Shown: positions 17,243 through 29,438 of the stretch, piece by piece
Numbering within the stretch: position 1 is the first letter of the stretch
Layout of the letters: every line of letters starts with the position of its first letter
NCBI GenBank assembly: GCA_002422685.1
Contig: DITC01000054.1
Location: 189,091 to 253,090, forward strand
Direction: 5' to 3'
DNA length: 64,000 nt
Source: Thauera sp. UBA6194
Lineage (GTDB): Bacteria > Pseudomonadota > Gammaproteobacteria > Burkholderiales > Rhodocyclaceae
Made by a program: the position numbers and the translations under genes
Notes under the pieces: generated by a model
Told to the model about the DNA's origin: nothing
What the model saw: only the letters and a program-made list of their open reading frames with translations
The model's database searches: none

Positions 17243-17707
17243 TCAGGCTGGCAGGCGCACGGGAAGGACGCGCTCGTCCTTGACCTCTTCCATGACCACG
17301 TAGGTGTGCGTCTGCTTGACGCAGGGCAGGCCCGAGATCTGCTCGCCCATCACGCGGCGGTACTCGCCGATGTCGCGCGTGCGCACCTTGAGCAGGTAGT
17401 CGAAGTCGCCCGCGATCATGTGGCAGGACTCGATCTCGGCGATGCGGCGCACGGCATCGTTGAAGCGGCGCAGGTCGTGCTCGGTAGTGCTGCTGAGCAG
17501 CACCTGCACGATGACCACGTGCCCGGCACCGACCGCATCGGGATCGAGCGCGGCGTGGTAGCCGCGGATCACACCGGCCTTTTCCAATCTGCGCACGCGC
17601 TCCGCGCACGGCGTCTTGGTGAGGCCGACGCGGCGCGACAGCTCGACGATGGACAGGCGGGCGTCGGCCTGCAGCTCGGTCAGGATCTTCAGGTCGATGC
17701 GGTCCAT
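17243..17707 (-). CDS. Lrp/AsnC-family regulator, probable putA activator
   Basis: DNA-binding regulator of 154 residues. An N-terminal winged HTH (MDRIDLKILTELQADARLSI..LSRRVGLTKTPCAERVRRLE) is followed by a RAM/Lrp ligand domain (GDFDYLLKVRTRDIGEYRRVMGEQ). It is transcribed divergently from putA, the arrangement of PutR/BkdR-type proline-responsive regulators, so proline control of putA is likely. The ATG at 17707 gives the canonical MDRxDxKIL start; an in-frame ATG at 17734 would add nine residues and cannot be excluded. Confidence 0.88.
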   Translation of the reverse strand: MDRIDLKILTELQADARLSIVELSRRVGLTKTPCAERVRRLEKAGVIRGYHAALDPDAVGAGHVVIVQVLLSSTTEHDLRRFNDAVRRIAEIESCHMIAGDFDYLLKVRTRDIGEYRRVMGEQISGLPCVKQTHTYVVMEEVKDERVLPVRLPA

Positions 17708-17754
17708 ATTTTTAGCCAGGCGTTTGGTCTGCATTAAGCGATTTTCGTGGCCAT

Positions 17755-17788
17755 TATGGCTTTATAGATTAAAAAATTGGAGCCATTA
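17755..17788. promoter_or_regulatory. Candidate Lrp-type operator between lrp and putA
   Basis: In an AT-rich patch of otherwise GC-rich DNA, TATGGCT (17755-17761) and AGCCATTA (17781-17788) form an inverted repeat around an A/T-rich spacer. It lies between the divergent regulator and putA, where an Lrp-family protein would act. Only the repeat and base composition are seen; binding is inferred. Confidence 0.3.
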
Positions 17789-17903
17789 ACTGCAGTTTTT
17801 AGCAAAGAATTCAGCCGTTCCGGCGGGCCGTCTCCCGCCCTTGTCCAACCGCCTGCAGAGCGCCTCGGCGAAGAGGCGCCCGTCTGCCCAGGAGTCCTCC
17901 GCC

Positions 17904-20900
17904 GTGACTGCCACCGCCCCCAATCGCATCGACACCCCCGCCGCTTTCGCTGCCGCCGGCGCCGCCTTGCCGGAGGCGCCCCGCAACACAATGCGCCATG
18001 CGATCGACACCGCCTGGCGCACGCCCGAGCCGGTGTGCGTGCCGAAGCTGGTCGACGCCGCCCGCCTGCCCGACGCCCTGCGCGAGCCGGTGCGCAGCCT
18101 CGCCCACGACCTCGTGACCGGCCTGCGCGCCACGCGCTCGCGCTCATCCGGCGTGGATGCACTGATGAAGGAGTTCTCGCTCTCCAGCCAGGAAGGCGTG
18201 GCGCTGATGTGCCTGGCCGAGGCGCTGCTGCGCGTGCCCGACAAGGCCACCGCCGACCGCCTGATCCGCGACAAGCTCGCCGACGGCGACTGGCGCGCGC
18301 ACATCGGCAACAGCCCGTCGCTGTTCGTCAACGCCGCCACCTGGGGCTTGCTGATCACCGGCCGGCTGGTGTCGACCAGCAGCGCGGAGGGCCTGTCCTC
18401 GGCGCTCACCCGCCTGATGACGCGCGGCGGCGAGCCGCTGATCCGCAAGGGCATGGACCTGGCGATGCGCATGCTCGGCGAGCAGTTCGTCACCGGCCGC
18501 GACATCGACGAAGCGCTGAAACGCGGCCGCGAGCACGAGAAGCAAGGCTACCGCTACTCCTTCGACATGCTGGGCGAGGCGGCGATGACGGCTGCGGACG
18601 CCGAGCGCTACTTCAAGGATTACGAGCGCGCGATCGAGGCCATCGGCGTGGCCTCGAAGGGTCGCGGCGTGGTCGACGGCAACGGCATCTCGGTGAAACT
18701 CTCGGCCCTGCACCCGCGCTACACCTGGTCGCAGCGCGAGCGCGTGCTGGCCGAGCTGCTGCCGAAGCTGAAGGCCCTGTGCCTGCAGGCCAGGCGCCAC
18801 GACATCGGCCTCAACATCGACGCCGAGGAGGCCGACCGCCTCGACCTCTCGCTCGACCTGCTCGAGGCGCTCGCCACCGACGACGCGCTCGCCGGCTGGA
18901 CCGGACTGGGCTTCGTGGTGCAGGCCTACCAGAAGCGCGCACCGTTCGTGCTCGACTTCGTCATCGATCTCGCCCGGCGCAGCGGCCAGCGCATGATGGT
19001 GCGCCTGGTCAAGGGCGCCTACTGGGACGCCGAGATCAAGCGCGCGCAGATCGACGGCCTCGGCGGCTACCCGGTGTATACGCGCAAGGTCTACACCGAC
19101 GTCTCCTACCTCGCCTGCGCCAAAAAATTGCTCGCCGCGCGCGACGTGATCTACCCGCAGTTCGCCACCCACAACGCGCACTCGCTGGCGGCGATCTTCC
19201 ACCTCGCCGCCGCCGACGGCCGCGCCTGGCAGCCGGGCGACTACGAGTTCCAGTGCCTGCACGGCATGGGCGAGCCGCTCTACGACCAGATCGTCGGCCG
19301 CGCCGAGCGCCATCGCATGGTGCGCATCTACGCCCCGGTGGGCAGCCACGAGACCCTGCTCGCCTACCTGGTGCGCCGCCTGCTCGAGAACGGCGCCAAC
19401 AGCAGCTTCGTGAACCGCATCGTGGACGAGCGCGTGCCGGTCGAGGAGCTGATCGCCGACCCGGTCGAACAGGCCGCCCCGCTCGCCGGCGCGCCGCACC
19501 CCAGGATCGCGCTGCCTTCCGATCTGTTCGGCGCGCTACGCGCCAACTCCGCAGGCCACGATCTCGCCAGCGAGCCGGTGCGCGCGCGCATCGCCGCGGC
19601 ACTCGCTGCAACGCGCGGCACGCTCTTCGAGGCGGCCCCCATAGTTCCCCTGCCCGCCGGAGCCGGAGCTGGAACTGGAGCCGAGGCTGAGGGAGGGGCC
19701 GGAGCCTCCGCAGCGCACGATCGCGCAGTCGGCATTGCAGGGCACGATGCAAGCGCGCCGCAGGAACCGGCGGCTGCCCAACCGGTGCGCAACCCAGCCG
19801 ACCACGCCGACGTCGTCGGCCGCGTCGTCGAGGCCACGCCCGCCGACATCGAGCGCGCCCTGGCCGCCGCCAGCGCCGCTGCGCCCGAATGGGCTGCCAC
19901 CCCGGCCAGCACGCGCAGCGACGCGCTCGTCCACGCCGCCGCCCTGTTCGAGCGCGAGGCCGACACCCTGCTGGCGCTGGCCGTGCGCGAGGCCGGCAAG
20001 TCGTGGGCTAACGCGGTCGCCGAGCTGCGCGAGGCAGTCGACTTCCTGCGCTACTACGCGCAGCAGGCGGGTGGCTTCGATGCCGCCAGCCACCTGCCGC
20101 TCGGCCCGGTGCTGTGCATCAGCCCGTGGAACTTCCCGCTCGCGATCTTCAGCGGCCAGGTCGCCGCCGCGCTCGCGGCCGGCAACCCGGTGCTCGCCAA
20201 ACCCGCCGAGCAGACGCCGCTGATCGCCGCCTTCGCGGTGCGCCTGCTGCACGAGGCCGGCATCCCGGCCGCGGCCCTGCAGCTGCTGCCCGGCCGCGGC
20301 GAGACCGTCGGCGCCGCGCTGGTGGCCGATGCGCGCGTGCGCGGCGTGATGTTCACCGGCTCCACCGAGGTCGCCGCGCTGATCAACCGCACCCTCGCCG
20401 CGCGCGGCGGCAACGTGGCGCTGATCGCCGAGACCGGCGGCCAGAACGCGATGATCGTGGACTCCACCGCCCTGCCCGAGCAGGTGGTCACCGACGTGCT
20501 CGCCTCCGCCTTCGACTCCGCCGGCCAGCGCTGCTCGGCGCTGCGCGTGCTGTGCCTGCAAGAGGACATCGCCGACGGCGTGCTGCACATGCTGCAGGGC
20601 GCGCTCACCGAGCTGCGCCTGGGCAACCCGGCCGACGTGCGCGTGGACATCGGCCCGGTCATCGATGCCGATGCGCGCGACGGACTCGAAGCCCACGTCG
20701 CCGCGATGCAGGCGAAGGGCGCCCGCGTCACCCGCCTGCCGCTGCCCGCCGAGTGCGCGCACGGCACCTTCGTCGCGCCGACCATCATCGAGATCGGCGC
20801 ACTCGCCGAGCTCGGCCGCGAGCAGTTCGGCCCCATCCTGCACGTGCTGCGCTACCGCGCATCCGAGCTCGACGGCCTCATCGACGCCATCAACGCCAGC

Positions 20901-21734
20901 GGCTACGGCCTCACCATGGGCGTGCACACCCGCATCGACGAGACCGTCGAGCGCGTCGCCGCGCGCGCCCATGTCGGCAACCTGTATGTGAACCGCAACA
21001 TCATCGGCGCGGTGGTGGGCGTGCAGCCCTTCGGCGGCGAAGGCCTGTCGGGCACCGGCCCCAAGGCCGGCGGGCCGCTCTACCTGCACCGGCTGCTGGC
21101 GCGCTCGCCCGGCCCGGTGCTGGCCGACGGATCGCTTTCGATCGCCGACGGCGAGGAGACACGCGCCGCCGACGCCGCGCTCGAAGCCTTCCTGGAATGG
21201 CTCGACGGCGCCGGCCGCAGCCTGCTCGAAGGCGACGAGCTCGCCGTGCTGCGCGACCGCGCCGACGCCTGCCGCGCACGCCGCATCAGCGGCCTGTGCC
21301 TGGCGCTCCCCGGCCCCACCGGCGAGGACGACAGCCTGCGCTTCACCGCGCGCGGCACCCTCGCCGGCGTGGCGGATGGCGCCGCCGCCGTGCTGCATCA
21401 GGTGATGGCCGCGCTTGCCAGCGGCAACCGCCTGCTGCTCGCGGACAGCGAGGCCGCACGCAAAGTGCAGACCGCGCTGCCCGCAGCGCTGCGTGCGCAC
21501 ATCGCGCTGGATGCTGCCTGGTTCGACAAGGCGCTCGGTGCGGTGCTGTTCGACGGCAGCGAGGCCGACGCCGACGCGCTGCGCGTGCGCGTCGCCGCAC
21601 GCAGCGGCCCCATCGTGCAGTTGCAGCAGCCAAGCCCCGACTACGACCTCAGCCGGCTCGTGCATGAACGCACACTGTCGATCAACACCGCCGCAGCCGG
21701 CGGCAACGCCAGCCTGATGGCCATGGGCGCCTGA
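17904..21734 (+). CDS. putA: Bifunctional proline dehydrogenase / P5C dehydrogenase
   Basis: Oxidises proline to glutamate: an FAD proline dehydrogenase domain, then an NAD-dependent glutamate-semialdehyde dehydrogenase, 1276 residues. PRODH is at about 90-530, with RLVKGAYWDAEIKRAQ near residue 366. The ALDH domain is at about 620-1080, with the general-base region ETGGQN near 843 and the nucleophile in GQRCSAL (Cys877). A C-terminal ALDH-like tail follows, typical of long PutA. No N-terminal ribbon-helix-helix is present, so it is not trifunctional; repression would come from the divergent Lrp gene. A low-complexity Ala/Gly linker (about 585-615) joins the domains. GTG at 17904, with AGGAG 8-10 bases upstream, is preferred to an earlier TTG. 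Confidence 0.94.
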   Translation: MTATAPNRIDTPAAFAAAGAALPEAPRNTMRHAIDTAWRTPEPVCVPKLVDAARLPDALREPVRSLAHDLVTGLRATRSRSSGVDALMKEFSLSSQEGVALMCLAEALLRVPDKATADRLIRDKLADGDWRAHIGNSPSLFVNAATWGLLITGRLVSTSSAEGLSSALTRLMTRGGEPLIRKGMDLAMRMLGEQFVTGRDIDEALKRGREHEKQGYRYSFDMLGEAAMTAADAERYFKDYERAIEAIGVASKGRGVVDGNGISVKLSALHPRYTWSQRERVLAELLPKLKALCLQARRHDIGLNIDAEEADRLDLSLDLLEALATDDALAGWTGLGFVVQAYQKRAPFVLDFVIDLARRSGQRMMVRLVKGAYWDAEIKRAQIDGLGGYPVYTRKVYTDVSYLACAKKLLAARDVIYPQFATHNAHSLAAIFHLAAADGRAWQPGDYEFQCLHGMGEPLYDQIVGRAERHRMVRIYAPVGSHETLLAYLVRRLLENGANSSFVNRIVDERVPVEELIADPVEQAAPLAGAPHPRIALPSDLFGALRANSAGHDLASEPVRARIAAALAATRGTLFEAAPIVPLPAGAGAGTGAEAEGGAGASAAHDRAVGIAGHDASAPQEPAAAQPVRNPADHADVVGRVVEATPADIERALAAASAAAPEWAATPASTRSDALVHAAALFEREADTLLALAVREAGKSWANAVAELREAVDFLRYYAQQAGGFDAASHLPLGPVLCISPWNFPLAIFSGQVAAALAAGNPVLAKPAEQTPLIAAFAVRLLHEAGIPAAALQLLPGRGETVGAALVADARVRGVMFTGSTEVAALINRTLAARGGNVALIAETGGQNAMIVDSTALPEQVVTDVLASAFDSAGQRCSALRVLCLQEDIADGVLHMLQGALTELRLGNPADVRVDIGPVIDADARDGLEAHVAAMQAKGARVTRLPLPAECAHGTFVAPTIIEIGALAELGREQFGPILHVLRYRASELDGLIDAINASGYGLTMGVHTRIDETVERVAARAHVGNLYVNRNIIGAVVGVQPFGGEGLSGTGPKAGGPLYLHRLLARSPGPVLADGSLSIADGEETRAADAALEAFLEWLDGAGRSLLEGDELAVLRDRADACRARRISGLCLALPGPTGEDDSLRFTARGTLAGVADGAAAVLHQVMAALASGNRLLLADSEAARKVQTALPAALRAHIALDAAWFDKALGAVLFDGSEADADALRVRVAARSGPIVQLQQPSPDYDLSRLVHERTLSINTAAAGGNASLMAMGA

Positions 21735-21754
21735 TCTGCCCTCACCCTCTGCCG

Positions 21755-21792
21755 CCGGGCCCCGTGATCGCATTGCCGGTCGCCGGGCCCGG
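21755..21792. terminator. Possible hairpin between convergent putA and lrp genes
   Basis: CCGGGCCC (21755-21762) pairs with GGGCCCGG (21785-21792) in the 147-bp gap between the convergent putA and Lrp-family genes. There is no clear T-run, so it is only a weak terminator candidate. Confidence 0.35.
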
Positions 21793-21881
21793 CTTCTTCG
21801 CACGGCGCGCAGCTTTTTTCGTCTGCGTGGCAGCTGCGCCCCCGCGCCCGGCGCGCAGCGCGCTCTTGCGAGCGCGGCGTC

Positions 21882-22301
21882 TCAGCGGTAGCTCTTGAGG
21901 TGCAGGCTGGTCTCGGTGCTGCGGATGCCGCCGACCAGGCGGATGCGTTCGAGCATCTCCGACATGGCAGCCAGATTCGGCGCCTCGAGCTCGGCGAGCA
22001 GATCCCAGCGTCCGTTGGTGTCGTGGAGCGCGACCACGCCCGGCTCGCCGAGCAGGCTGGCGATCACGCGTCGCGTCTGGTTGCCCTCGACGAGCACCCC
22101 CATCCAGGCGCGAATGCCTTCGCGCTCGGCGTCGGGACGCAGCTTGACCGTGTAGCCGACGATGACCTGCTCGTCCTCCAGGCGGCGCATGCGGTTCGTC
22201 ACCGTCCCCCGCGAGACGCCCAGCTTGTGGGCGAGGTCCGCGACACTCAGGCGCGCGTTCTGGCGCAACAGGGCGATGAGTTTTTGGTCGATTTCGTCCA
22301 T
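21882..22301 (-). CDS. Lrp/AsnC-family regulator beside ornithine cyclodeaminase
   Basis: Transcription regulator of 139 residues. The winged HTH MDEIDQKLIALLRQNARLSV..LAHKLGVSRGTVTNRMRRLE is followed by a short RAM domain ending in the common ETSLHLKSYR. It is divergent from the ornithine cyclodeaminase gene at 22450 and lies 148 bp from it, so it probably controls that gene in response to ornithine, arginine or proline. It is distinct from the Lrp gene at 17243. Confidence 0.9.
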   Translation of the reverse strand: MDEIDQKLIALLRQNARLSVADLAHKLGVSRGTVTNRMRRLEDEQVIVGYTVKLRPDAEREGIRAWMGVLVEGNQTRRVIASLLGEPGVVALHDTNGRWDLLAELEAPNLAAMSEMLERIRLVGGIRSTETSLHLKSYR

Positions 22302-22364
22302 GGCGTCAGAGTGGCATTAAACACTGTCATTTCGTCAACTTTCTGGCGCATCTTATGCCGATTT

Positions 22365-22380
22365 GCCAATTTGAATTGGC
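22365..22380. promoter_or_regulatory. Candidate Lrp-type operator upstream of ornithine cyclodeaminase
   Basis: GCCAATT-TG-AATTGGC is a perfect palindrome with 7-base arms and a 2-base centre, in the 148-bp region between the divergent Lrp-family gene and ocd. The size and AT-rich centre suit an Lrp/AsnC dimer site. Inferred from position and symmetry only. Confidence 0.45.
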
Positions 22381-22449
22381 GCACACCTCCGGCAAACTGC
22401 TCTTCACTGAATCAATCGCGCCATACAAAACTTTTCTGGGCAGCGCGTC

Positions 22450-23580
22450 ATGAGACCCGTCTCCAGCCTCGACACCCGCCTCGACACCCGCCTCGACACC
22501 CGCCTCGACACCCGCCTCGACACCCTCTACCTCGACCCCCGCCACGTCGCCGAGATCATCCGCAGCCGCAGCCTCGAGCGCTGCCTCGCTGGCATGGTCG
22601 ACTACATCCGCGCCGACTTCCTGCGTTGGGACGAGTTCGACAAGTGCGCCCGCGTCGCCAACCACTCCGAAAACGGCGTGATCGAGCTGATGCCGATCGC
22701 CGACGACGTGTCCTACGCCTTCAAGTATGTCAATGGCCACCCCAGGAACACCCGCCTCGGCCTGTCGACCGTGATGGCCTTCGGCGTACTCGCCGACGTC
22801 GACACCGGCGCGCCGCGCATGCTCAGCGAGCTGACCCTGACCACCGCGCTGCGCACCGCGGCCACCTCGGCGCTGGCCGCCCGCACCCTGGCCCGCCGCG
22901 ACAGCCGCGTGATGGCGCTGATCGGCAACGGCGCGCAGAGCGAGTTCCAGGCCCTGGCCTTCCAGCACGTGGTCGGCATCGAGGCAGTGCGCCTGTACGA
23001 CGTCGATGAGGCCGCCACCCGCAAGCTCCTCGCCAACCTCGCCGACAGCGGCCTGCACGTCACCGTATGCGCCAGCACGGCAGAGGCGGTCAAGGGCGCC
23101 GACATCGTCACCACGGTGACCGCCGACAAGACCTACGCCACCATCCTCACCCCCGAGATGATCGAGCCCGGCATGCACATCAACGCCGTCGGCGGCGACT
23201 GCCCGGGCAAGACCGAACTCCACGCCGACGTCCTGCGCCGCGCCTCGGTGTTCGTCGAATACTCCCCGCAGACCCGCATCGAGGGCGACATCCAGCAGAT
23301 GCCGGCCGACTTCGCCGTGACCGAGCTGTGGGAAGTCCTCAAGGGCACGCGCGCCGGCCGTAGCAACGCAGAGGAAGTCACCGTGTTCGACTCGGTCGGC
23401 TTCGCGATGGAAGACTACTCGGCGCTGCGCTTCATGTACGACGCCGCGATCGCGCTCGGCCTCGGCGAGCGCATCGCGCTGATCCCGGCGCTGGCCGACC
23501 CCAAGAACCTGTTCTCATCCCTGAGCCGGCCGATGTCCCACACCGCCGAAGTCGTCCGCATGGTCGCGGGCGCACGCTGA
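22450..23580 (+). CDS. Ornithine cyclodeaminase / mu-crystallin family
   Basis: Converts L-ornithine to L-proline and ammonia with bound NAD+; 376 residues. The Rossmann loop ALIGNGAQSEFQALAF lies near 156-171. INAVGGDCPGKTEL (near 244) is a family signature where the catalytic Asp is expected. FVEYSPQTRIEGDIQQMP matches long-form OCDs rather than alanine dehydrogenases. Proline made here is the substrate of PutA, encoded 4 kb upstream. The N-terminus is odd: residues 7-25 are LDTR units encoded by a 12-bp tandem repeat, just before the normal family start (YLDPRHVAEI). No other start codon with better context is visible. Confidence 0.9.
   Translation: MRPVSSLDTRLDTRLDTRLDTRLDTLYLDPRHVAEIIRSRSLERCLAGMVDYIRADFLRWDEFDKCARVANHSENGVIELMPIADDVSYAFKYVNGHPRNTRLGLSTVMAFGVLADVDTGAPRMLSELTLTTALRTAATSALAARTLARRDSRVMALIGNGAQSEFQALAFQHVVGIEAVRLYDVDEAATRKLLANLADSGLHVTVCASTAEAVKGADIVTTVTADKTYATILTPEMIEPGMHINAVGGDCPGKTELHADVLRRASVFVEYSPQTRIEGDIQQMPADFAVTELWEVLKGTRAGRSNAEEVTVFDSVGFAMEDYSALRFMYDAAIALGLGERIALIPALADPKNLFSSLSRPMSHTAEVVRMVAGAR
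22467..22526 (+). repeat. Five 12-bp tandem repeats at the 5' end of the cyclodeaminase gene
   Basis: The unit CCTCGACACCCG occurs four times exactly (22467-22514) and a fifth time with its last base changed (22515-22526). Each unit adds four residues, so copy-number change by slippage would lengthen or shorten the N-terminus without a frameshift. It begins 18 bases after the start codon. Confidence 0.95.
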
Positions 23581-23618
23581 GCCGATCGGCGCCTGATCTC
23601 GGGTCGGGTCCATCCCTG

Positions 23619-23655
23619 CGGCACAGGCCTGCTCGAAGCAGGCCTGTGCCGTTTT
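23619..23655 (+). terminator. Rho-independent terminator after ornithine cyclodeaminase
   Basis: A 15-bp perfect stem, CGGCACAGGCCTGCT (23619-23633) with AGCAGGCCTGTGCCG (23637-23651), has a 3-base loop and is followed by TTTTC. It lies 39 bp after the stop codon of the cyclodeaminase gene. Confidence 0.88.
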
Positions 23656-24031
23656 CATGAGGCGTCCTTCGATACAATCGCGGGCGCTGAACGCAGCAGC
23701 CGCGCCCGGATCGGCTTGTTTTATCGCACCGCACCAGTCTTTTCGGCTTCAGGCAGCGACGCGAAAAGGAATACTTCCTGTATAAGCCTGAATTTTGGAC
23801 CCATAAGCTTTTATTTTTGCGGAAAAATTCGCCCCACTCCTGGACCAGCGCAATCGGCCGACAAGCACGCGATTTCACCCCCGCGAGCGCCGAAGTCCGA
23901 AGGCTTCGACTAAGGGGCAGCACGGATGGCAAGGCGAAGGAATTCGCTTACCTTACGGGACGCAGTCGCCACCGGTCACACCGCAGTGGTCGGATGCGCC
24001 CGATCAAACCAGGCAATAACGGAGACGTTTC
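23656..24031. other. Long intergenic leader before livK, no gene found
   Basis: 376 bp between the cyclodeaminase terminator and livK. A patch at about 23770-23830 is much richer in A and T than its surroundings and is the likely promoter area. I see no riboswitch or small gene that I can support. A short hairpin, GTCCGAAGGCTTCGAC, lies about 130 bp upstream of livK. AACGGAGACG provides the ribosome-binding site. Confidence 0.4.
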
Positions 24032-25126
24032 ATGAAAAAAACCCTGCTCGCAACCGCCGTCCTCGCGCTCGGCGGCTTTTCCAGCGCCGCGCTGGCCGAC
24101 CTCACCGTCGCCATCGCCGGCCCGATGACCGGCCAGTACGCCTCGGCCGGCGACCAGATCCGCAAGGGCGCGGAGATGGCGATCGCCGACATCAACGCGC
24201 GCGGCGGCGTGCTCGGCGAGAAGCTGGTGCTCGAAGTCGGTGACGACGCCTGCGATCCGAAGCAGGCCGTTTCAGTGGCCAACACCATGGTCAACAAGGA
24301 GATCGCGTTCATGCACGGCCACTGGTGCTCGAGCTCGACCATCCCGGCCTCCGAGGTGTACAACGAAGCCGACATCCTGATGGCCACCGTGTCGACCAAC
24401 CCGCAGGTCACCGAGCGCGGCCTGAACAACATCTTCCGCATCATGGGTCGCGACGACCAGCAGGGCCTGGTCGCCGGCGGCTACATCGCCGAGAAGTTCG
24501 CGGGCAAGAAGGTCGCCGTGGTCGACGACAAGAGCGCCTACGGCAAGGGCCTGGCCGACGAGATGGCCAAGGCGATGGAAGCCAAGGGCCTCGCGCCCAC
24601 GCTGCGCGAAGCGATCACCGCGGGCGAGAAGGACTACTCCGGTCTGGTCACCAAGCTCAAGCAGGCCGGCGTCGAGGTCATGGCCTACGGCGGCTACCAC
24701 ACCGAGGTCGCGCTGATCCTGCGCCAGGCCCAGGCCGCCGGCCTGCAGCTCACGGTGATGGGTGGCGACACCATGACCAACTCCGAACTCGTCACCGCCG
24801 CCGGCCCGGCCGCAGACAACGTGATGTTCACGTTCTCGCCCGACGCGCGCAAGAACCCCGACGCCGCCCCGGTGGTCGAGAAGTTCCGCGCCGCCAAGGT
24901 CGAGCCCGAGGGCTACGTGCTGTACGCCTACGCCGCCATGCAGCTGTTCGAGCAGGCCGCCACCGCCGCCAAGAGCACCGACTACGTCGCGCTCGAGAAG
25001 GCCATGCGCGACGGCAGCTTCAACACCGTGATCGGCGAACTCTCCTTCGACGCCAAGGGCGACCAGAAGGCGCCGGGCTTCGTGGTCTATCGCTGGCAGG
25101 GCGGCCAGTACGACTACGCGCAGTAA
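24032..25126 (+). CDS. livK: Branched-chain-type amino acid ABC transporter, substrate-binding protein
   Basis: Periplasmic binding protein of the Liv/HAAT family, 364 residues. A Sec signal peptide occupies about residues 1-22 (MKKTLLATAVLALGGF, cleavage after ALA). The mature protein begins with DLTVAIAGPMTGQYASAGDQ and has INARGGVLGEKLVLEVGDD, the usual type I periplasmic binding fold. Cys residues at DDACDP and HWCSS may form the family disulfide. Substrate specificity cannot be read; proximity to proline and ornithine catabolism leaves amino acids other than Leu/Ile/Val possible. First gene of a five-gene transporter operon. Confidence 0.93.
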   Translation: MKKTLLATAVLALGGFSSAALADLTVAIAGPMTGQYASAGDQIRKGAEMAIADINARGGVLGEKLVLEVGDDACDPKQAVSVANTMVNKEIAFMHGHWCSSSTIPASEVYNEADILMATVSTNPQVTERGLNNIFRIMGRDDQQGLVAGGYIAEKFAGKKVAVVDDKSAYGKGLADEMAKAMEAKGLAPTLREAITAGEKDYSGLVTKLKQAGVEVMAYGGYHTEVALILRQAQAAGLQLTVMGGDTMTNSELVTAAGPAADNVMFTFSPDARKNPDAAPVVEKFRAAKVEPEGYVLYAYAAMQLFEQAATAAKSTDYVALEKAMRDGSFNTVIGELSFDAKGDQKAPGFVVYRWQGGQYDYAQ

Positions 25127-25270
25127 TCACCCGCCCCGGCCAGCCCGGGGCGCCGGTCGCCGTCCGCCCACGAGGCGGACGGCGATCCCTGAACAAAACA
25201 ACAACACGGCACCCGACGCCCGCAGCGGCCAGCGCAGCGCGGGCGCCCTCGTGCCACCACGGGAGGCATC

Positions 25271-28387
<3,117 letters not shown>

Positions 28388-28391
<4 letters not shown>

Positions 28392-29104
28392 TGCTCACCA
28401 TGGAGGGCGTGCACGCCCATTACGGCCACATCCACGCGCTGCGCGGCATCGACATCGAGGTTCAGGTCGGCGAAGTGGTCACCCTGATCGGTGCCAACGG
28501 CGCCGGCAAATCGACGCTGATGATGAGCCTGTTCGGCAGCCCCAAGGCCAGCGCCGGACGCATCGTGTTCGACGGCGAGGACATCACCCGCGTGCCCACG
28601 CACGAGATCGCCCGCCGCGGCATCGCGCTCGTGCCCGAAGGCCGGCGCATCTTCCCGCGCATGACCGTGATCGAGAACCTGCAGATGGGCACCGCGCACG
28701 CCGACCCGGCCAACTACGCCGCCGACACCGCGCGCGTGTTCGCGATGTTCCCCATCCTCGAAGAGCGCAAATCGCAGCGCGCCGGCACGCTGTCGGGCGG
28801 CGAACAGCAGATGCTCGCGATCGGCCGCGCGCTGATGAGCCGGCCCAAGCTGCTGCTGCTCGACGAGCCCTCGCTCGGGCTGGCGCCGATCTACATCCGC
28901 AAGGTGTTCCAGATCATCCGCGAGCTCAACCGCGACCACGGCATGACCATCCTGCTCGTCGAGCAGAACGCCAACCAGGCGCTGCGCGTGGCCGACCGCG
29001 GCTACGTGCTGCAGCACGGCGAGATCACGCTCGCGGGCACCGGCGCGGAGCTGCTGGCAAGCTCCGAGGTACGGGCGGCGTACCTGGAGGGCGGCCACGC
29101 CTGA
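28388..29104 (+). CDS. livF: Amino acid ABC transporter ATP-binding protein
   Basis: Second ABC ATPase, 238 residues, the usual LivF length. Walker A GANGAGKST, Q-loop region LVPEGRRIFPRMTV, signature LSGGEQQML and Walker B LLLLDEPSLGLAP are all intact. Its ATG overlaps the livG stop. It ends the livKHMGF operon; a 188-bp inverted-repeat element begins 41 bp later and may end transcription. Confidence 0.95.
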
Positions 29105-29144
29105 GCAGCGACAATCGGCAGCCGCCACCGCACCGCCTACCCAA

Positions 29145-29332
29145 GGTCGGGCGGCGTGGCGGGGGGCGCCAACTTCATGAGCGCCGAGGCGAAAGGCGGC
29201 GCGGGGGAAACAAGGCGGCGCATGTCCGAGGCGCGCAGCGCCGAGTTTGCGTCGCCGCCCCCGCGCCGTCTTTCGCCGAGGGCAGCCGCAGGCCGCGAAT
29301 GCAGGCGGCGCCCCCCGCCACGCCGCCCGACC
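29145..29332. repeat. 188-bp imperfect inverted-repeat element
   Basis: The outer arms, 29145-29170 and 29307-29332, are exact 26-base reverse complements (GGTCGGGCGGCGTGGCGGGG...). Further matching blocks lie inside, for example GGCGAAAGGCGGCGCGGGGG near 29189 against an imperfect complement near 29255-29277. As RNA it would fold into one long hairpin. Short frames inside it look like non-coding Arg/Pro/Ala runs. It resembles a dispersed non-autonomous element, but copy number needs the full genome. It fills most of the 334-bp gap between livF and the EamA gene. Confidence 0.85.
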
Positions 29333-29438
29333 GAACCGTAGCCGCGAATCCCTCACCCCCACGCGCCCGACCGACTCGAGGCCCCACCCTCCTCCGACCG
29401 CCCGCTTCCCAATCAATCGTCATCTCACCCTCGTCCCG

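Noticed and set aside
17841..18100. PutA as a trifunctional DNA-binding autorepressor
   Set aside because: No ribbon-helix-helix sequence at the N-terminus; a separate Lrp-type gene is divergent instead.
22467..22526. Short tandem repeats as a CRISPR array
   Set aside because: Units are 12 bp with no spacers and lie inside a coding frame.
23656..24031. Riboswitch in the livK leader
   Set aside because: The leader is long, but I could not identify any known aptamer pattern by eye.
29156..29341. Small protein encoded inside the 188-bp inverted repeat
   Set aside because: The frame is Arg/Pro/Ala-rich, lacks a ribosome-binding site and consists entirely of the repeat.
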